Below, one piece after another: positions 16,807 through 22,943 of a stretch of DNA of 64,000 nucleotides. The notes beneath the pieces are model-generated. The model was not told where the DNA came from. It saw nothing but the letters and a program-made list of their open reading frames with translations, and did no database searches. This DNA comes from Verrucomicrobiia bacterium. GTDB taxonomy: Bacteria > Verrucomicrobiota > Verrucomicrobiia > Limisphaerales > JAEYXS01. A program made the position numbers and the translations under genes. Within the stretch, counting starts at the first letter, position 1. Each line of letters opens with the position of its first letter. The DNA lies in NCBI GenBank assembly GCA_036405135.1, contig DASWYF010000013.1:293538-357537 (forward strand), given 5' to 3'.

Positions 16807-17460
16807 TAATAAGCCGGTTGGGCATTGTGTTTTTATGGGGTATTACGGCCAGTAGGGGGGTAGATTTTGAGGAAAAAATCGCCCGTTTGCAGTTTGGGGG
16901 GTAGGTGGTGCTGACGCACAGATAAATTCGCTCGATCGGGAGCGCGGCGAGATCAAGATCAGCCACATTTTGAGCCGGGGGATGCAGGCGAGCTTTGGGC
17001 GCGGGCTCGGGCTGGGGTGTGGATCCCGGCCAGGCCCAGCCTCGATAATGGGGCGCGGGACAGGGCGTTACTTCATTGGAGTAAGGTGGTAACAGATCTT
17101 GGAGCCGAGTTTAAAACGGTCCAATCTATATCTATATATCTATATATCAATGACTTATGAAATAAATAAAGTAACACTGTTACCTCTGTTACCTCTGTTA
17201 CCTAAATTTATGCAAGCAACGTGCTGCTGCTATCAAAGACAATTTAATGATCAACGGAACAGTGTTGTGCTAGCAGTGGTGGATAGAGGTATTTTGTTTG
17301 GGGACGTAACACTGGTAACAGCTATGCTTAACCTTCTCTAATTCAGATACTTGCGTGTTCCGTTGTCTGAGTAACAAGTAATCTGTCTGGTAACATTCTG
17401 CTAGCAGCGATCGCACAACGGAAACCGGAAGAAGTAAACGAATCTAAAAGGGCAGGGGCT
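16807..17460. other. AT-rich intergenic region with GTAACA repeats, candidate origin
   Basis: Between two minus-strand genes. About nine GTAACA/TGTTAC motifs occur: at about 17,088, a cluster of three or four inverted copies at 17,171-17,202, two at about 17,305, and two at 17,372-17,393. Next to the cluster is a run of TATATCTATATATC (17,128-17,147). Earlier (16,850-16,910) are G-rich stretches GGGGGGTAG and GGGGGGTAGG. The mix of iteron-like motifs and an AT-rich tract suggests a replication or partition site. The 80-codon ORF inside (17099-17341) is not convincing. Confidence 0.4.
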
Positions 17461-17464
17461 AGGG

Positions 17465-17833
17465 TTAGTGTTTGCTGAGAATAGCGAGCAAGATGCCGAA
17501 GATGGCGATGGGTATGGCTAGAAAGAGGAAGGGTATGATGGTTGCGATGGTGATGCCGATGATCACAGCGCCGCTGAAGTAGAATAGAAAAAGGACGGGC
17601 AGGATAAAGCAGACTGAGAGGATGACTTTCAGCCAGGTGGGTGAGTTCTTAATCTTTCGATTTAAGGTTTCATTGCGTTGGCATATGCTGCCAATGCCCA
17701 CAATGCTCATAAAAATCAAAAGACCCCCGAGGATTTTCCAATCTGTCAGAAAGAAGAGACAGAGCCCGACAACCAGAATCCACCCTACCTCAGTGGAGGT
17801 GGCGATTGTCGGGCTCTGGTTCGTCTTATTCAT
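17465..17833 (-). CDS. Small membrane protein with about three to four TM helices
   Basis: A 122-residue protein with hydrophobic segments at about residues 16-30, 33-50, 68-90 and 92-118, joined by a basic loop (RNETLNRKIKN). It overlaps the stop of the XRE gene by eight bases, so it is translated from the same leftward transcript. It may be a partner of the repressor, such as an immunity or superinfection protein, but no family is recognised. Confidence 0.6.
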   Translation of the reverse strand: MNKTNQSPTIATSTEVGWILVVGLCLFFLTDWKILGGLLIFMSIVGIGSICQRNETLNRKIKNSPTWLKVILSVCFILPVLFLFYFSGAVIIGITIATIIPFLFLAIPIAIFGILLAILSKH

Positions 17834-18254
17834 TCTTCGCGAACGACATCATGGCTTTGATGGCTTTGCGGATCTCTGGTGATTTCAGGGCCGCCAGTAC
17901 TATCTTTTGGTCCTCGGCGCTCAGATCAGGTGACATCTGGAGTACCTGACTCATGAAGGAGGAGTTATTCTCTTTCAGAGTAGTGGTCTTGGGGTGGATG
18001 TCAAACTCATGGAAATCATTACCGAGTTGGAGGCGAATCCATGCTTGAATGAGTTCCAGATGTTTCTCCCGAGGGAGATGGAGTTTGCGTGATATTCTGT
18101 AGATAGTGGTCAGGGATATTTTTGACGGATCACTTTTGCCATTCGTTACTTCAATTTTCGAGATGGTTTGGGGTGCGACTCCAACCAATAAGGAGAAGTC
18201 TTTTTGGGTTTTTTTACCACGGATGTCTCTGATCAGGTTTGCTAGTTGGCTCAT
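17826..18254 (-). CDS. XRE-family transcriptional repressor
   Basis: A 142-residue regulator. Residues 1-60 form a Cro/CI-type helix-turn-helix (KKTQKDFSLLVGVAPQTISK plus the following helix). The C-terminal part is a short helical region without an S24 autoprotease motif. A sigma-70-like promoter on the minus strand (TTGACA 18315-18310, AATACT 18293-18288, 16-base spacer) lies upstream and contains ACCATAAAA, which resembles half of the operator CCATAAAATATGG at 18349. It probably controls its own gene, the excision genes to the right and the operon at 7287. Confidence 0.85.
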   Translation of the reverse strand: MSQLANLIRDIRGKKTQKDFSLLVGVAPQTISKIEVTNGKSDPSKISLTTIYRISRKLHLPREKHLELIQAWIRLQLGNDFHEFDIHPKTTTLKENNSSFMSQVLQMSPDLSAEDQKIVLAALKSPEIRKAIKAMMSFAKNE

Positions 18255-18287
18255 ACATGGGGACTTACCGGCCCTAACACCGAGCGT

Positions 18288-18315
18288 AGTATTCTGTTTT
18301 TTATGGTAATGTCAA
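18288..18315 (-). promoter_or_regulatory. Predicted sigma-70 promoter of the XRE gene
   Basis: On the minus strand, TTGACA (18315-18310) and AATACT (18293-18288) are separated by 16 bases. The spacer contains ACCATAAAA, like an operator half-site. Confidence 0.6.
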
Positions 18316-18344
18316 AAAAAATGGAATTTCTTCGTAAAAATTAT

Positions 18345-18373
18345 TTGACCATAAAATATGGAGACTATATTTT
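18345..18373 (+). promoter_or_regulatory. Predicted rightward promoter with embedded operator CCATAAAATATGG
   Basis: TTGACC (18345-18350) and TATTTT (18368-18373) are 17 bases apart. The palindrome CCATAAAATATGG (18349-18361) overlaps the -35 and the spacer, so a bound repressor would block RNA polymerase. It drives the small gene at 18412 and the excisionase-like gene. Confidence 0.6.
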
Positions 18374-18411
18374 GTAGCGAACATGTTGGGGCGTAAACTC
18401 AGGAGATACGT

Positions 18412-18582
18412 ATGCATTGCCAAAGGAGACTGAAGAAAACAATGTTAACCATTCTTGAGGCTGTTGTGGAACAGGCTAAGAATGAACGAGTTAAGGGGAA
18501 AAAATTGGGACGGCTAAAGAAGGATAGAGAACTGGATGTGGCGGCGCGGAAAATCAGAAACGCTATTAAGAGGGCTAAGTGA
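18412..18582 (+). CDS. Small basic protein, first gene of the rightward operon
   Basis: A 56-residue ORF with AGGAG eight to twelve bases upstream of ATG 18412. The product is very basic and helical (KNERVKGKKLGRLKKDREL), so it could bind DNA. Four bases separate its stop from the excisionase-like ORF. It lies directly behind the repressed promoter, in the position of early phage genes. No family recognised. Confidence 0.55.
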   Translation: MHCQRRLKKTMLTILEAVVEQAKNERVKGKKLGRLKKDRELDVAARKIRNAIKRAK

Positions 18583-18583
18583 T

Positions 18584-19873
18584 TTATGAATGGAACTGAT
18601 ACTCTGATTCCAGAGGATGAGCAATTGATGAGCATTCGCAAGGTTGCTCCGTTGATGAAGTTGCCGTATGAATGGCTGCTTGAAGTGAGGTCTGCTGATA
18701 AGGATTTCCCGATAGTGAGAGGGAAAACGTGTGTGAAATGGGTGAGCCAGTATCTTGAAAGAAAACGTCCTGGGGGATCTGTGCGGACTGAGGAGGCGAA
18801 GGTAACTCCGCCATCTGTTCCGGTTGCGAAGGTAGCGTAATTTTATCAAGAGCATGTCGCACGTCTTCGTCCAAGTAGCGATTGTATATCTCATGCACCT
18901 CTGTGGAATTGTGTCCAACGAGTTGCATCATGGTGGCGCGATCTACACCAGCTCGTCGGCCACGGGTGATGAAGGTGACCCGGAGAGATTTGAAAAGAAA
19001 TTTAACGCCTTCTTTCCGGCTGTAGTACAACCAATTCAAGCTCCAGTTGGGGCGGAGCTTTCCGTGGTTGGATGTGGTATCGAGGGTGTTCGTCTGTTTG
19101 TTGGCAATCATTCTCTTGAAGATTGGATCCAGCGCTGGGTTGTAAGGAATGACTTGTACGCGCTCTGGTTTACGCCGGGTGAAGCTCAATGTGTGTTTTT
19201 CAAAATTTATGGTCGCCAGCGGGAAGTCGGTTTCGGATGGTCGAAAGCCAGTATGCAGTCCAATCTCAAATTGGTCCTGCATCCATTGAGGGTATTTTTT
19301 GAGCCTTTCCCTGTGATCGTTGATAACGACATCGGAAAGCTCAGGTGCCTTCATTCGCTTGGGTCGTCTTTTGCCACGACGCTTGAGAAGATTTTGAGCG
19401 GGGTTCATGTGGGCAAATTCTCGAACAATGGCTTCCTCCATAATCCCATGAAGCAGGGTCATCTCTCCCATGGCGGTGTTCAAATTGACTTTGCGATCTT
19501 TGACTACCTGGTTGGTTCTCCAATCGAGGTAGCTCGAGCAGTCGTTGTAGGTCAGTTCCGCAGGGCAGTTGATTTTTCTTTCGTGCAAAAAAGTAAGTAT
19601 GGTGGTCCAGAGGCTGCGATAGGTGATCTTGGTGGTTTCACTTATCTCGCGATTGATGATGAAGCCGGGAACCCAACTTTCCCATTCGTCATCTGCTCCT
19701 GTGTTAGCTTTGATCTTGGCTTCTTTGGCTTGGTATTGAATGAGAAGTTGTTCTGCGGTTTGAACATGCTTGGGCCGGTCGATACGCAAGTGGAGACTCT
19801 TGCGGATAGGTTTGGATGCGCCACCATTATATTTTATCCAGAAAATCTTTCCTCGATGGAAGAGCGATGCCAT
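18584..19873 (-). CDS. Tyrosine site-specific integrase
   Basis: A tyrosine recombinase; the start is taken at MASLFHRGKIFW (19873), although a frame to 19915 is open. A SAM-like core-binding domain (about residues 60-150) precedes the catalytic domain. Catalytic residues seen are Arg in HTGFRPSE, KSLR (Lys in place of the usual His of HxxR), GH in VGHNSTEV and Tyr in EIYNRY. The catalytic domain ends near LDKITLPSQ. A further 83-residue Ser/Pro/Gln-rich tail is fully antisense to the excisionase-like gene. It sits at the right end of the element, as expected. Confidence 0.88.
   Translation of the reverse strand: MASLFHRGKIFWIKYNGGASKPIRKSLHLRIDRPKHVQTAEQLLIQYQAKEAKIKANTGADDEWESWVPGFIINREISETTKITYRSLWTTILTFLHERKINCPAELTYNDCSSYLDWRTNQVVKDRKVNLNTAMGEMTLLHGIMEEAIVREFAHMNPAQNLLKRRGKRRPKRMKAPELSDVVINDHRERLKKYPQWMQDQFEIGLHTGFRPSETDFPLATINFEKHTLSFTRRKPERVQVIPYNPALDPIFKRMIANKQTNTLDTTSNHGKLRPNWSLNWLYYSRKEGVKFLFKSLRVTFITRGRRAGVDRATMMQLVGHNSTEVHEIYNRYLDEDVRHALDKITLPSQPEQMAELPSPPQSAQIPQDVFFQDTGSPISHTFSLSLSGNPYQQTSLQAAIHTATSSTEQPCECSSIAHPLESEYQFHS
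18586..18840 (+). CDS. Excisionase-like winged-helix protein
   Basis: An 84-residue protein with the layout of AlpA/Xis-type MerR-like binders: LMSIRKVAPLMKLPYEWLLE forms the helix-turn-helix, then DFPIVRGKTCVKWVSQYLER forms the wing and final helix. The tail is basic and proline-rich. It follows the small basic gene and lies entirely antisense to the last 83 codons of the integrase gene. It probably directs excision with that integrase. Confidence 0.65.
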   Translation: MNGTDTLIPEDEQLMSIRKVAPLMKLPYEWLLEVRSADKDFPIVRGKTCVKWVSQYLERKRPGGSVRTEEAKVTPPSVPVAKVA

Positions 19874-20037
19874 GTGCCCAAGTGTGTCCAGACATTCAAA
19901 AACATCAACAAACAAAGGGGTTTTAATAAAGAATTATCTCGACAAAAACCTATAAATACCGAAACTTTTACAAACAAAAATAATTATAAAAATTATTTGA
20001 CGTAACCAGTGTTGTCGTTTAATCGTCTTACACGTAA

Positions 20038-20205
20038 ATGAAACATACTCTAAACATAACAATTCAGTCGCCCGGAACGGCATCGAAGCCGTTTGCGCAA
20101 GGATTGTTGTGCGCCGGCAGTATGTCCAAGGCGGGTTGGTCCTATCTGACCAAGGGAGTATCCCTCAATAACCGTCATGAAGATAAGCCGGAGGTAAGCA
20201 GTTAG
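20038..20205 (+). CDS. Possible 55-residue peptide gene next to the integrase
   Basis: An ORF starting MKHTLNITIQSPGTASKPFA and ending DKPEVSS before a stop at 20205. A strong terminator follows 22 bases later. No clear ribosome site precedes the ATG, so it could be a structured RNA instead. Located at the presumed element boundary. Function unknown. Confidence 0.35.
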   Translation: MKHTLNITIQSPGTASKPFAQGLLCAGSMSKAGWSYLTKGVSLNNRHEDKPEVSS

Positions 20206-20227
20206 GAGTTATCCAAGATTTTTGGCC

Positions 20228-20260
20228 AACCCTGCTTACCACAAGTAAGCAGGGTTTTTT
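20228..20260 (+). terminator. Rho-independent terminator
   Basis: AACCCTGCTTAC and GTAAGCAGGGTT pair (12 bp) around CACAA, followed by TTTT. It ends the short transcript at 20,038-20,205. Confidence 0.85.
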
Positions 20261-20573
20261 GTTGGTTAAAAAAGATTAAAACCACGGCAAATGCCGCAGA
20301 AACGAAAGGCAAAGCACTGTGAGTTATCGAAAGGCGACGTCTTAACGATGTCCCCGACAGGATTCAGATTTTGGCAGAGACGATCCCTATCGCTCCACCG
20401 GCGGGGTGTGCCCCGAGTGAGTGAAAAATCGTGCCGAACGAGATTTTCCCAGATTTACAATCTAAGGGCTTCGGAGGAGGTGTGCCCTAAACACCGAAAC
20501 GTCCACCGCGAAAGACCTGTGGCCACAAGGCGATTGACCCTGTGATGGTGTTTGTTCTTTGTTGTTATATGAC
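20261..20573 (+). ncRNA. Possible structured RNA ahead of a terminator
   Basis: About 300 bases without a convincing protein (an 84-codon frame at 20291-20545 has odd composition). It holds short pairing stretches such as CGGCGGGGTGTGCCCCG and GGTGTGCCCTAAACACC, and ends at a strong terminator. I could not match it to RNase P, tmRNA, 6S or SRP RNA. Listed as a candidate only. Confidence 0.3.
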
Positions 20574-20608
20574 AAGGCCGGGCGTGTAAGACATGCCCGG
20601 CCTTTCAA
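20574..20608 (+). terminator. Rho-independent terminator
   Basis: AAGGCCGGGC and GCCCGGCCTT form a 10-bp stem around an 11-base loop, followed by a T-rich tract. Confidence 0.8.
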
Positions 20609-20886
20609 TTTCTATATATAATTAGTTCGCATGGGTTGCTTAGGATTGAAGCTGATCAAGTAGCATGGCGAGGGCAGTTCTCCCATCTTCCGATCCACTC
20701 TCAACCATCGACCATCGACTGATTTTCAACAGGTTGCGCGTCAGCACGCTGCCGGGTCTCCAAAACCCAGCTCACTCCGGGCAGCACGGAGGCAATCTGC
20801 CACTTGAATTGAGAATTCAGAATGATGAATGCAGAAAACCGTGGTGATGTTTCTACATTCTGAATTCCTCATTCTTCATTTCTTAC
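20609..20886. other. Intergenic, with hairpin spacer before tRNA array 1
   Basis: No gene. It contains an imperfect palindrome of the GAATGAAGAA family (about 20,811-20,883) that recurs at 33,552-33,612, and a short CAACCATCGACCATCGACTG stretch resembling another array spacer family. Confidence 0.4.
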
Positions 20887-20962
20887 TGCGGGGAACTCGA
20901 CTGAGACAGAGGGGAGTTTCATAAGCTCTTACAGGTGGGTTTGATTCCCACCTCCGCAACCA
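20887..20962 (+). tRNA. tRNA-Met(CAT), T-loop TTTGATT
   Basis: Acceptor TGCGGGG pairs with CTCCGCA (one GU), then A73 and encoded CCA. Anticodon loop TTCATAA; T-stem GTGGG/CCCAC with loop TTTGATT. No GG in the D-loop. It pairs at 1-72, so it is not a typical initiator; it could also be a lysidine-type tRNA-Ile. The only array member that keeps T55. Confidence 0.8.
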
Positions 20963-20969
20963 ATTTCAA

Positions 20970-21059
20970 GGGAATCGATCCAGCCGCCCGACTGTAAATC
21001 GGGTGTCATCAAACAAGGTTGGAAGTGACGAACTGGAGCGTTACCAGCGGCTCCCACCA
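20970..21059 (+). tRNA. tRNA-Tyr(GTA) with truncated D-arm
   Basis: Anticodon stem CCCGA/TCGGG with loop CTGTAAA. A long variable arm (GTCA...TGAC) fits Tyr. The T-loop is AGCGTTA. Only about ten bases lie between the acceptor and anticodon stems, so no normal D-arm can form, and the acceptor GGGAATC/GGCTCCC has an A-C mismatch. CCA is encoded. Confidence 0.65.
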
Positions 21060-21065
21060 TCTTTT

Positions 21066-21155
21066 GAAGGACGATTTTGGATTTACGATTTACGGGGCTG
21101 TGGGCGTTTCAAAACTGCAGTCGATTCGTAAATCGTAAATCCCAATTCGTAAATT
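21066..21155. repeat. Array spacer palindrome, family 1 (GATTTACGATTTACG)
   Basis: GGATTTACGATTTACG and its inverted copy CGTAAATCGTAAATCC enclose about 30 unique bases. The same design recurs at 21,586-21,668, 22,680-22,772 and 32,816-32,898 between tRNAs, with related strings at 41,380 and 63,742. Arms are conserved and loops are not. Confidence 0.75.
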
Positions 21156-21160
21156 TCTCT

Positions 21161-21236
21161 CGGAGTGTAGCTCAGTCTTTAGAGCGCCTGGTTTGGGGCT
21201 AGGAAGTCGCAGGCGAAAATCCTGCCATTCCGACCA
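21161..21236 (+). tRNA. tRNA-Pro(TGG), T-loop CGAAAAT
   Basis: Acceptor CGGAGTG/CATTCCG, D-stem GCTC/GAGC with loop AGTCTTTA (no GG), anticodon loop TTTGGGG, T-stem GCAGG/CCTGC with loop CGAAAAT, A73, CCA. Confidence 0.8.
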
Positions 21237-21246
21237 TTTTAAGAAT

Positions 21247-21323
21247 GCTGCTGTGGCTGAGTGAGATCAGGCGTTCGTCTTCTAAACGAACTAATGCAGG
21301 TGCGAATCCTGCCAGCAGCTCCA
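21247..21323 (+). tRNA. tRNA-Arg(TCT), T-loop TGCGAAT
   Basis: Acceptor GCTGCTG/CAGCAGC perfect, anticodon stem TTCGT/ACGAA with loop CTTCTAA, T-stem GCAGG/CCTGC with loop TGCGAAT, T73, CCA. G replaces T at position 55. Confidence 0.8.
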
Positions 21324-21334
21324 GTTATTTCTTT

Positions 21335-21408
21335 TGCCGGGTAGTGTCAAAGTAGCACGGCGGTCTGTTAAACCGCTTGAACTGGTGCAAGTCCAGTCCC
21401 GGCAGCCA
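21335..21408 (+). tRNA. tRNA-Asn(GTT), T-loop TGCAAGT
   Basis: Acceptor TGCCGGG/CCCGGCA, D-arm GTG-TCAAAGTAG-CAC, anticodon stem GCGGT/ACCGC with loop CTGTTAA, T-loop TGCAAGT, G73, CCA. Confidence 0.8.
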
Positions 21409-21421
21409 TTTCACAGGTTAG

Positions 21422-21498
21422 GCTCGTGTAGCTCAATATATCAGAGCGCGGCGCTTCGAACGCCAGGGTTGGAGGCGAGAATCCTCCCATGAGCACCA
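21422..21498 (+). tRNA. tRNA-Arg(TCG), T-loop CGAGAAT
   Basis: Acceptor GCTCGTG/CATGAGC, D-stem GCTC/GAGC with loop AATATATCA, anticodon loop CTTCGAA, T-stem GGAGG/CCTCC with loop CGAGAAT, A73, CCA. Confidence 0.78.
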
Positions 21499-21504
21499 AT
21501 TTAT

Positions 21505-21580
21505 CAGGGTGTATTGTCAGCAGTAGACGGCCTCCCTCGGAAGGAGGAGGACGCAGGTGCGATTCCTGCCACCCTGACCA
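21505..21580 (+). tRNA. tRNA-Pro(CGG), T-loop TGCGATT
   Basis: Acceptor CAGGGTG/CACCCTG, D-region GTC-AGCAGTA-GAC, anticodon stem CCTCC/GGAGG with loop CTCGGAA, T-stem GCAGG/CCTGC with loop TGCGATT, A73, CCA. Confidence 0.8.
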
Positions 21581-21673
21581 ATCTCAATTACGATTTACGA
21601 TTTACGAAACTTTTGGCGCTTCGGTTGCCTCAGTTGCTTCGTAAATCGTAATTCTAAAATCGTAAATCAGTTC

Positions 21674-21747
21674 CGTCCGATAGCTCAAAAGCAGAGCGCC
21701 CGCCTGATAAGCGGAAGACCACGGAGCGTCACCGTGTCGGACGACCA
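21674..21747 (+). tRNA. tRNA-Ile(GAT), T-loop AGCGTCA
   Basis: Acceptor CGTCCGA/TCGGACG perfect, D-stem GCTC/GAGC with loop AAAAGCA, anticodon loop CTGATAA, T-stem CACGG/CCGTG with loop AGCGTCA, A73, CCA. Confidence 0.8.
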
Positions 21748-21789
21748 TTTTTTCGTTCACTCCATTCAACCCTCAACGAAAGGAACCGT

Positions 21790-21948
21790 ATGTATCGCGA
21801 GACCTCCTATAAGCAGAGCCCTTTGCTGTATCGCCGGAGCTACAAGCCCGGACGCCGCCAGACATTGACGTTCTGTCCGCAACCCTTGCCGACGGTTGTG
21901 CGTGAAGGTGAAGTCAAGCTGCCGCCGATCAAGGGCGTGAAAGAATAA
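21790..21948 (+). CDS. 52-residue basic protein encoded inside tRNA array 1
   Basis: Starts MYRETSYKQSPLLYRRSYKP; AAAGGA lies about six bases before the ATG, a good ribosome site. The protein is basic and rich in Tyr, Arg and Pro, ending EVKLPPIKGVKE. It sits between tRNA-Ile and a set of hairpins, on the tRNA strand, so it may be on the same transcript. The composition suggests RNA or ribosome binding, which is inference. No family recognised. Confidence 0.6.
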   Translation: MYRETSYKQSPLLYRRSYKPGRRQTLTFCPQPLPTVVREGEVKLPPIKGVKE

Positions 21949-22001
21949 GTTTCCGCCGGTTGCGATTACCCGCAGTCGGCGACCCGGGTGGGGAACCCCA
22001 A

Positions 22002-22029
22002 GGGCTGATGGTGGCGACATCATCAGCCC
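22002..22029 (+). terminator. Hairpin after the 52-residue gene
   Basis: GGGCTGATG and CATCAGCCC form a 9-bp stem with a 10-base loop, 53 bases after the stop codon. It has no T-run, so it may be a processing or stability hairpin rather than a terminator. Confidence 0.45.
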
Positions 22030-22096
22030 CATGAATTTTACGGTTAATCGCTGATCAGTGCCCAAAGACATCTTTCCAAGGGGGCAAAAGCGATAA

Positions 22097-22140
22097 TGGA
22101 ACGGTGGCAATCAGATCGATCCGCGATTGCCGCCGTTCCA
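22097..22140 (+). other. 16-bp hairpin ending in CCA
   Basis: TGGAACGGTGGCAATC pairs with GATTGCCGCCGTTCCA (one GU) around AGATCGATCCGC. The 3' end reads TTCCA, like an acceptor minihelix, possibly by chance. Confidence 0.5.
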
Positions 22141-22154
22141 GTTCTATTTAGTGA

Positions 22155-22503
22155 CGCTGGATGGTGTCGGAAGCCACTTACTGAATAGGAGGAGGCCGCG
22201 CAGGTTGGGCAAGGACCGTATGGCTAGGCGCGACGAAGGAGAATATCCTATATGGATCTTCGACTGAGGAGCAACAACGCCAGACGGTCCTTGCCCAATC
22301 TGCCCGGAGGGGTGCGAGTCTTTTTTGAGGAGACTTCGTTGTTCGTCAGTCAGAGATCTCTACGGATATCTTTCTTCCTCACGCCTCGTCTCCTCAAAAA
22401 ATCCTGCGCAACGCGGCCTCCTCCTATTCAGCAAGTGGCTTCTAAGTCTGCACGGCTGGCTGAAGCCCGGCAGGTGTCGGCGCAATTCCGACTCCAGCGG
22501 CCA
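22155..22503 (+). ncRNA. tRNA-like gene with a large nested-palindrome insertion
   Basis: The ends look like an array tRNA: CGCTGGA (22155-22161) pairs with TCCAGCG (22493-22499), then G73 and CCA, with T-stem GTCGG/CCGAC and loop CGCAATT (again G55). Between them is a 31-bp stem with one mismatch (22170-22200 with 22412-22442) enclosing a perfect 15-bp stem (22205-22219 with 22284-22298) and a perfect 14-bp stem (22321-22334 with 22388-22401), a three-arm structure. I could not place an anticodon. It has no group I core and no tmRNA features. It may be a tRNA disrupted by a palindromic element, or a new RNA type. Confidence 0.6.
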
Positions 22504-22507
22504 TTTT

Positions 22508-22592
22508 AGTAGATAGTGGATGGTTGATAGTAGATAGCGAAGTTTTGAAGGCGTTCACCTTCCATCGACTATTCACCATCTACCATCCACAA
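22508..22592. repeat. Array spacer palindrome, family 2 (GTAGATAGTGGATGGTTGATAG)
   Basis: GTAGATAGTGGATGGTTGATAG is inverted as CTATTCACCATCTACCATCCAC around a short loop. A second copy lies at 33,185-33,265 in array 2. Confidence 0.7.
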
Positions 22593-22599
22593 GTTAATC

Positions 22600-22677
22600 G
22601 TCCGTGAATGCAAAGCAGCTCGCGCGCCTGGACTTTCATTCCAGCCCTAGCCGGTGCGAGTCCGGCCACGGATGCCA
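22600..22677 (+). tRNA. tRNA-Glu(TTC), T-loop TGCGAGT
   Basis: Acceptor GTCCGTG/CACGGAT, D-loop containing AAAGCAG, anticodon stem CTGGA/TCCAG with loop CTTTCAT, T-stem GCCGG/CCGGC with loop TGCGAGT, G73, CCA. Confidence 0.78.
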
Positions 22678-22779
22678 CTTTGATTTACGATTTAAGAAGT
22701 ACGATTTACGAAGCGACAGGCAGTTTGGTGCTGCCAATCGGCTCGTAAATCGTAAATCCAAAATCGTAAATCTACGTTT

Positions 22780-22856
22780 GCTTTCAAGGTGTAACAGATC
22801 TGCATGTCTCCCTGCGAAGGAGAAGGCTCATGGTGCAAGTCCATGTGAGAGCACCA
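22780..22856 (+). tRNA. tRNA-Arg(GCG), T-loop TGCAAGT
   Basis: Acceptor GCTTTCA/TGAGAGC, anticodon stem TCTCC/GGAGA with loop CTGCGAA, T-stem CATGG/CCATG with loop TGCAAGT, A73, CCA. A GCG anticodon is unusual for bacterial Arg, which normally uses ACG read as ICG. Confidence 0.75.
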
Positions 22857-22943
22857 ATTCAAGGGACGAGGAAGAAGTGCGAGGGGCGAATTAAAACAGG
22901 CCCAGTTCGGACTTCTCACTTCTGACCTCGCCCCTTTCTGAAT

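Larger units (their letters stand above)
1..19990. mobile_element. Right-hand part of an integrated mobile element
   Basis: About 20 kb of compact genes, nearly all on the minus strand, with mobile-element signatures: serine recombinase, RadC, two DNA methyltransferases, XRE repressor, excisionase-like protein and, at the right end, a tyrosine integrase. The style changes after about 20,000 to chromosomal single genes and tRNAs. The left end lies outside the window and no attachment repeat could be matched, so the right boundary is only placed between the integrase start (19,873-19,915) and the small ORF at 20,038. No phage structural or conjugation genes are seen in this part. It could be an ICE, an integrated plasmid or a satellite. 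Confidence 0.65.

Noticed and set aside
17099..17341. 80-codon plus-strand ORF with a repeated LLPL stretch
   Set aside because: The repeat comes from the GTTACC iterons and the AT tract, and no ribosome site is present.
18854..20005. 383-codon plus-strand ORF opposite the integrase
   Set aside because: Shadow of the integrase frame; only the minus strand carries recombinase motifs.
20261..20573. RNase P or SRP RNA
   Set aside because: None of the conserved GAGGAAAGTCC or SRP tetraloop patterns is present.
22155..22503. tmRNA identification of the 349-nt tRNA-like RNA
   Set aside because: Acceptor is CGCTGGA rather than tmRNA-like GGGG..., no tag-peptide frame with a resume codon was found, and the loop lacks tmRNA consensus.
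22155..22503. Group I intron in a tRNA
   Set aside because: No P7/GACTA core and no guanosine-binding motif; the inner stems are two large perfect palindromes instead.
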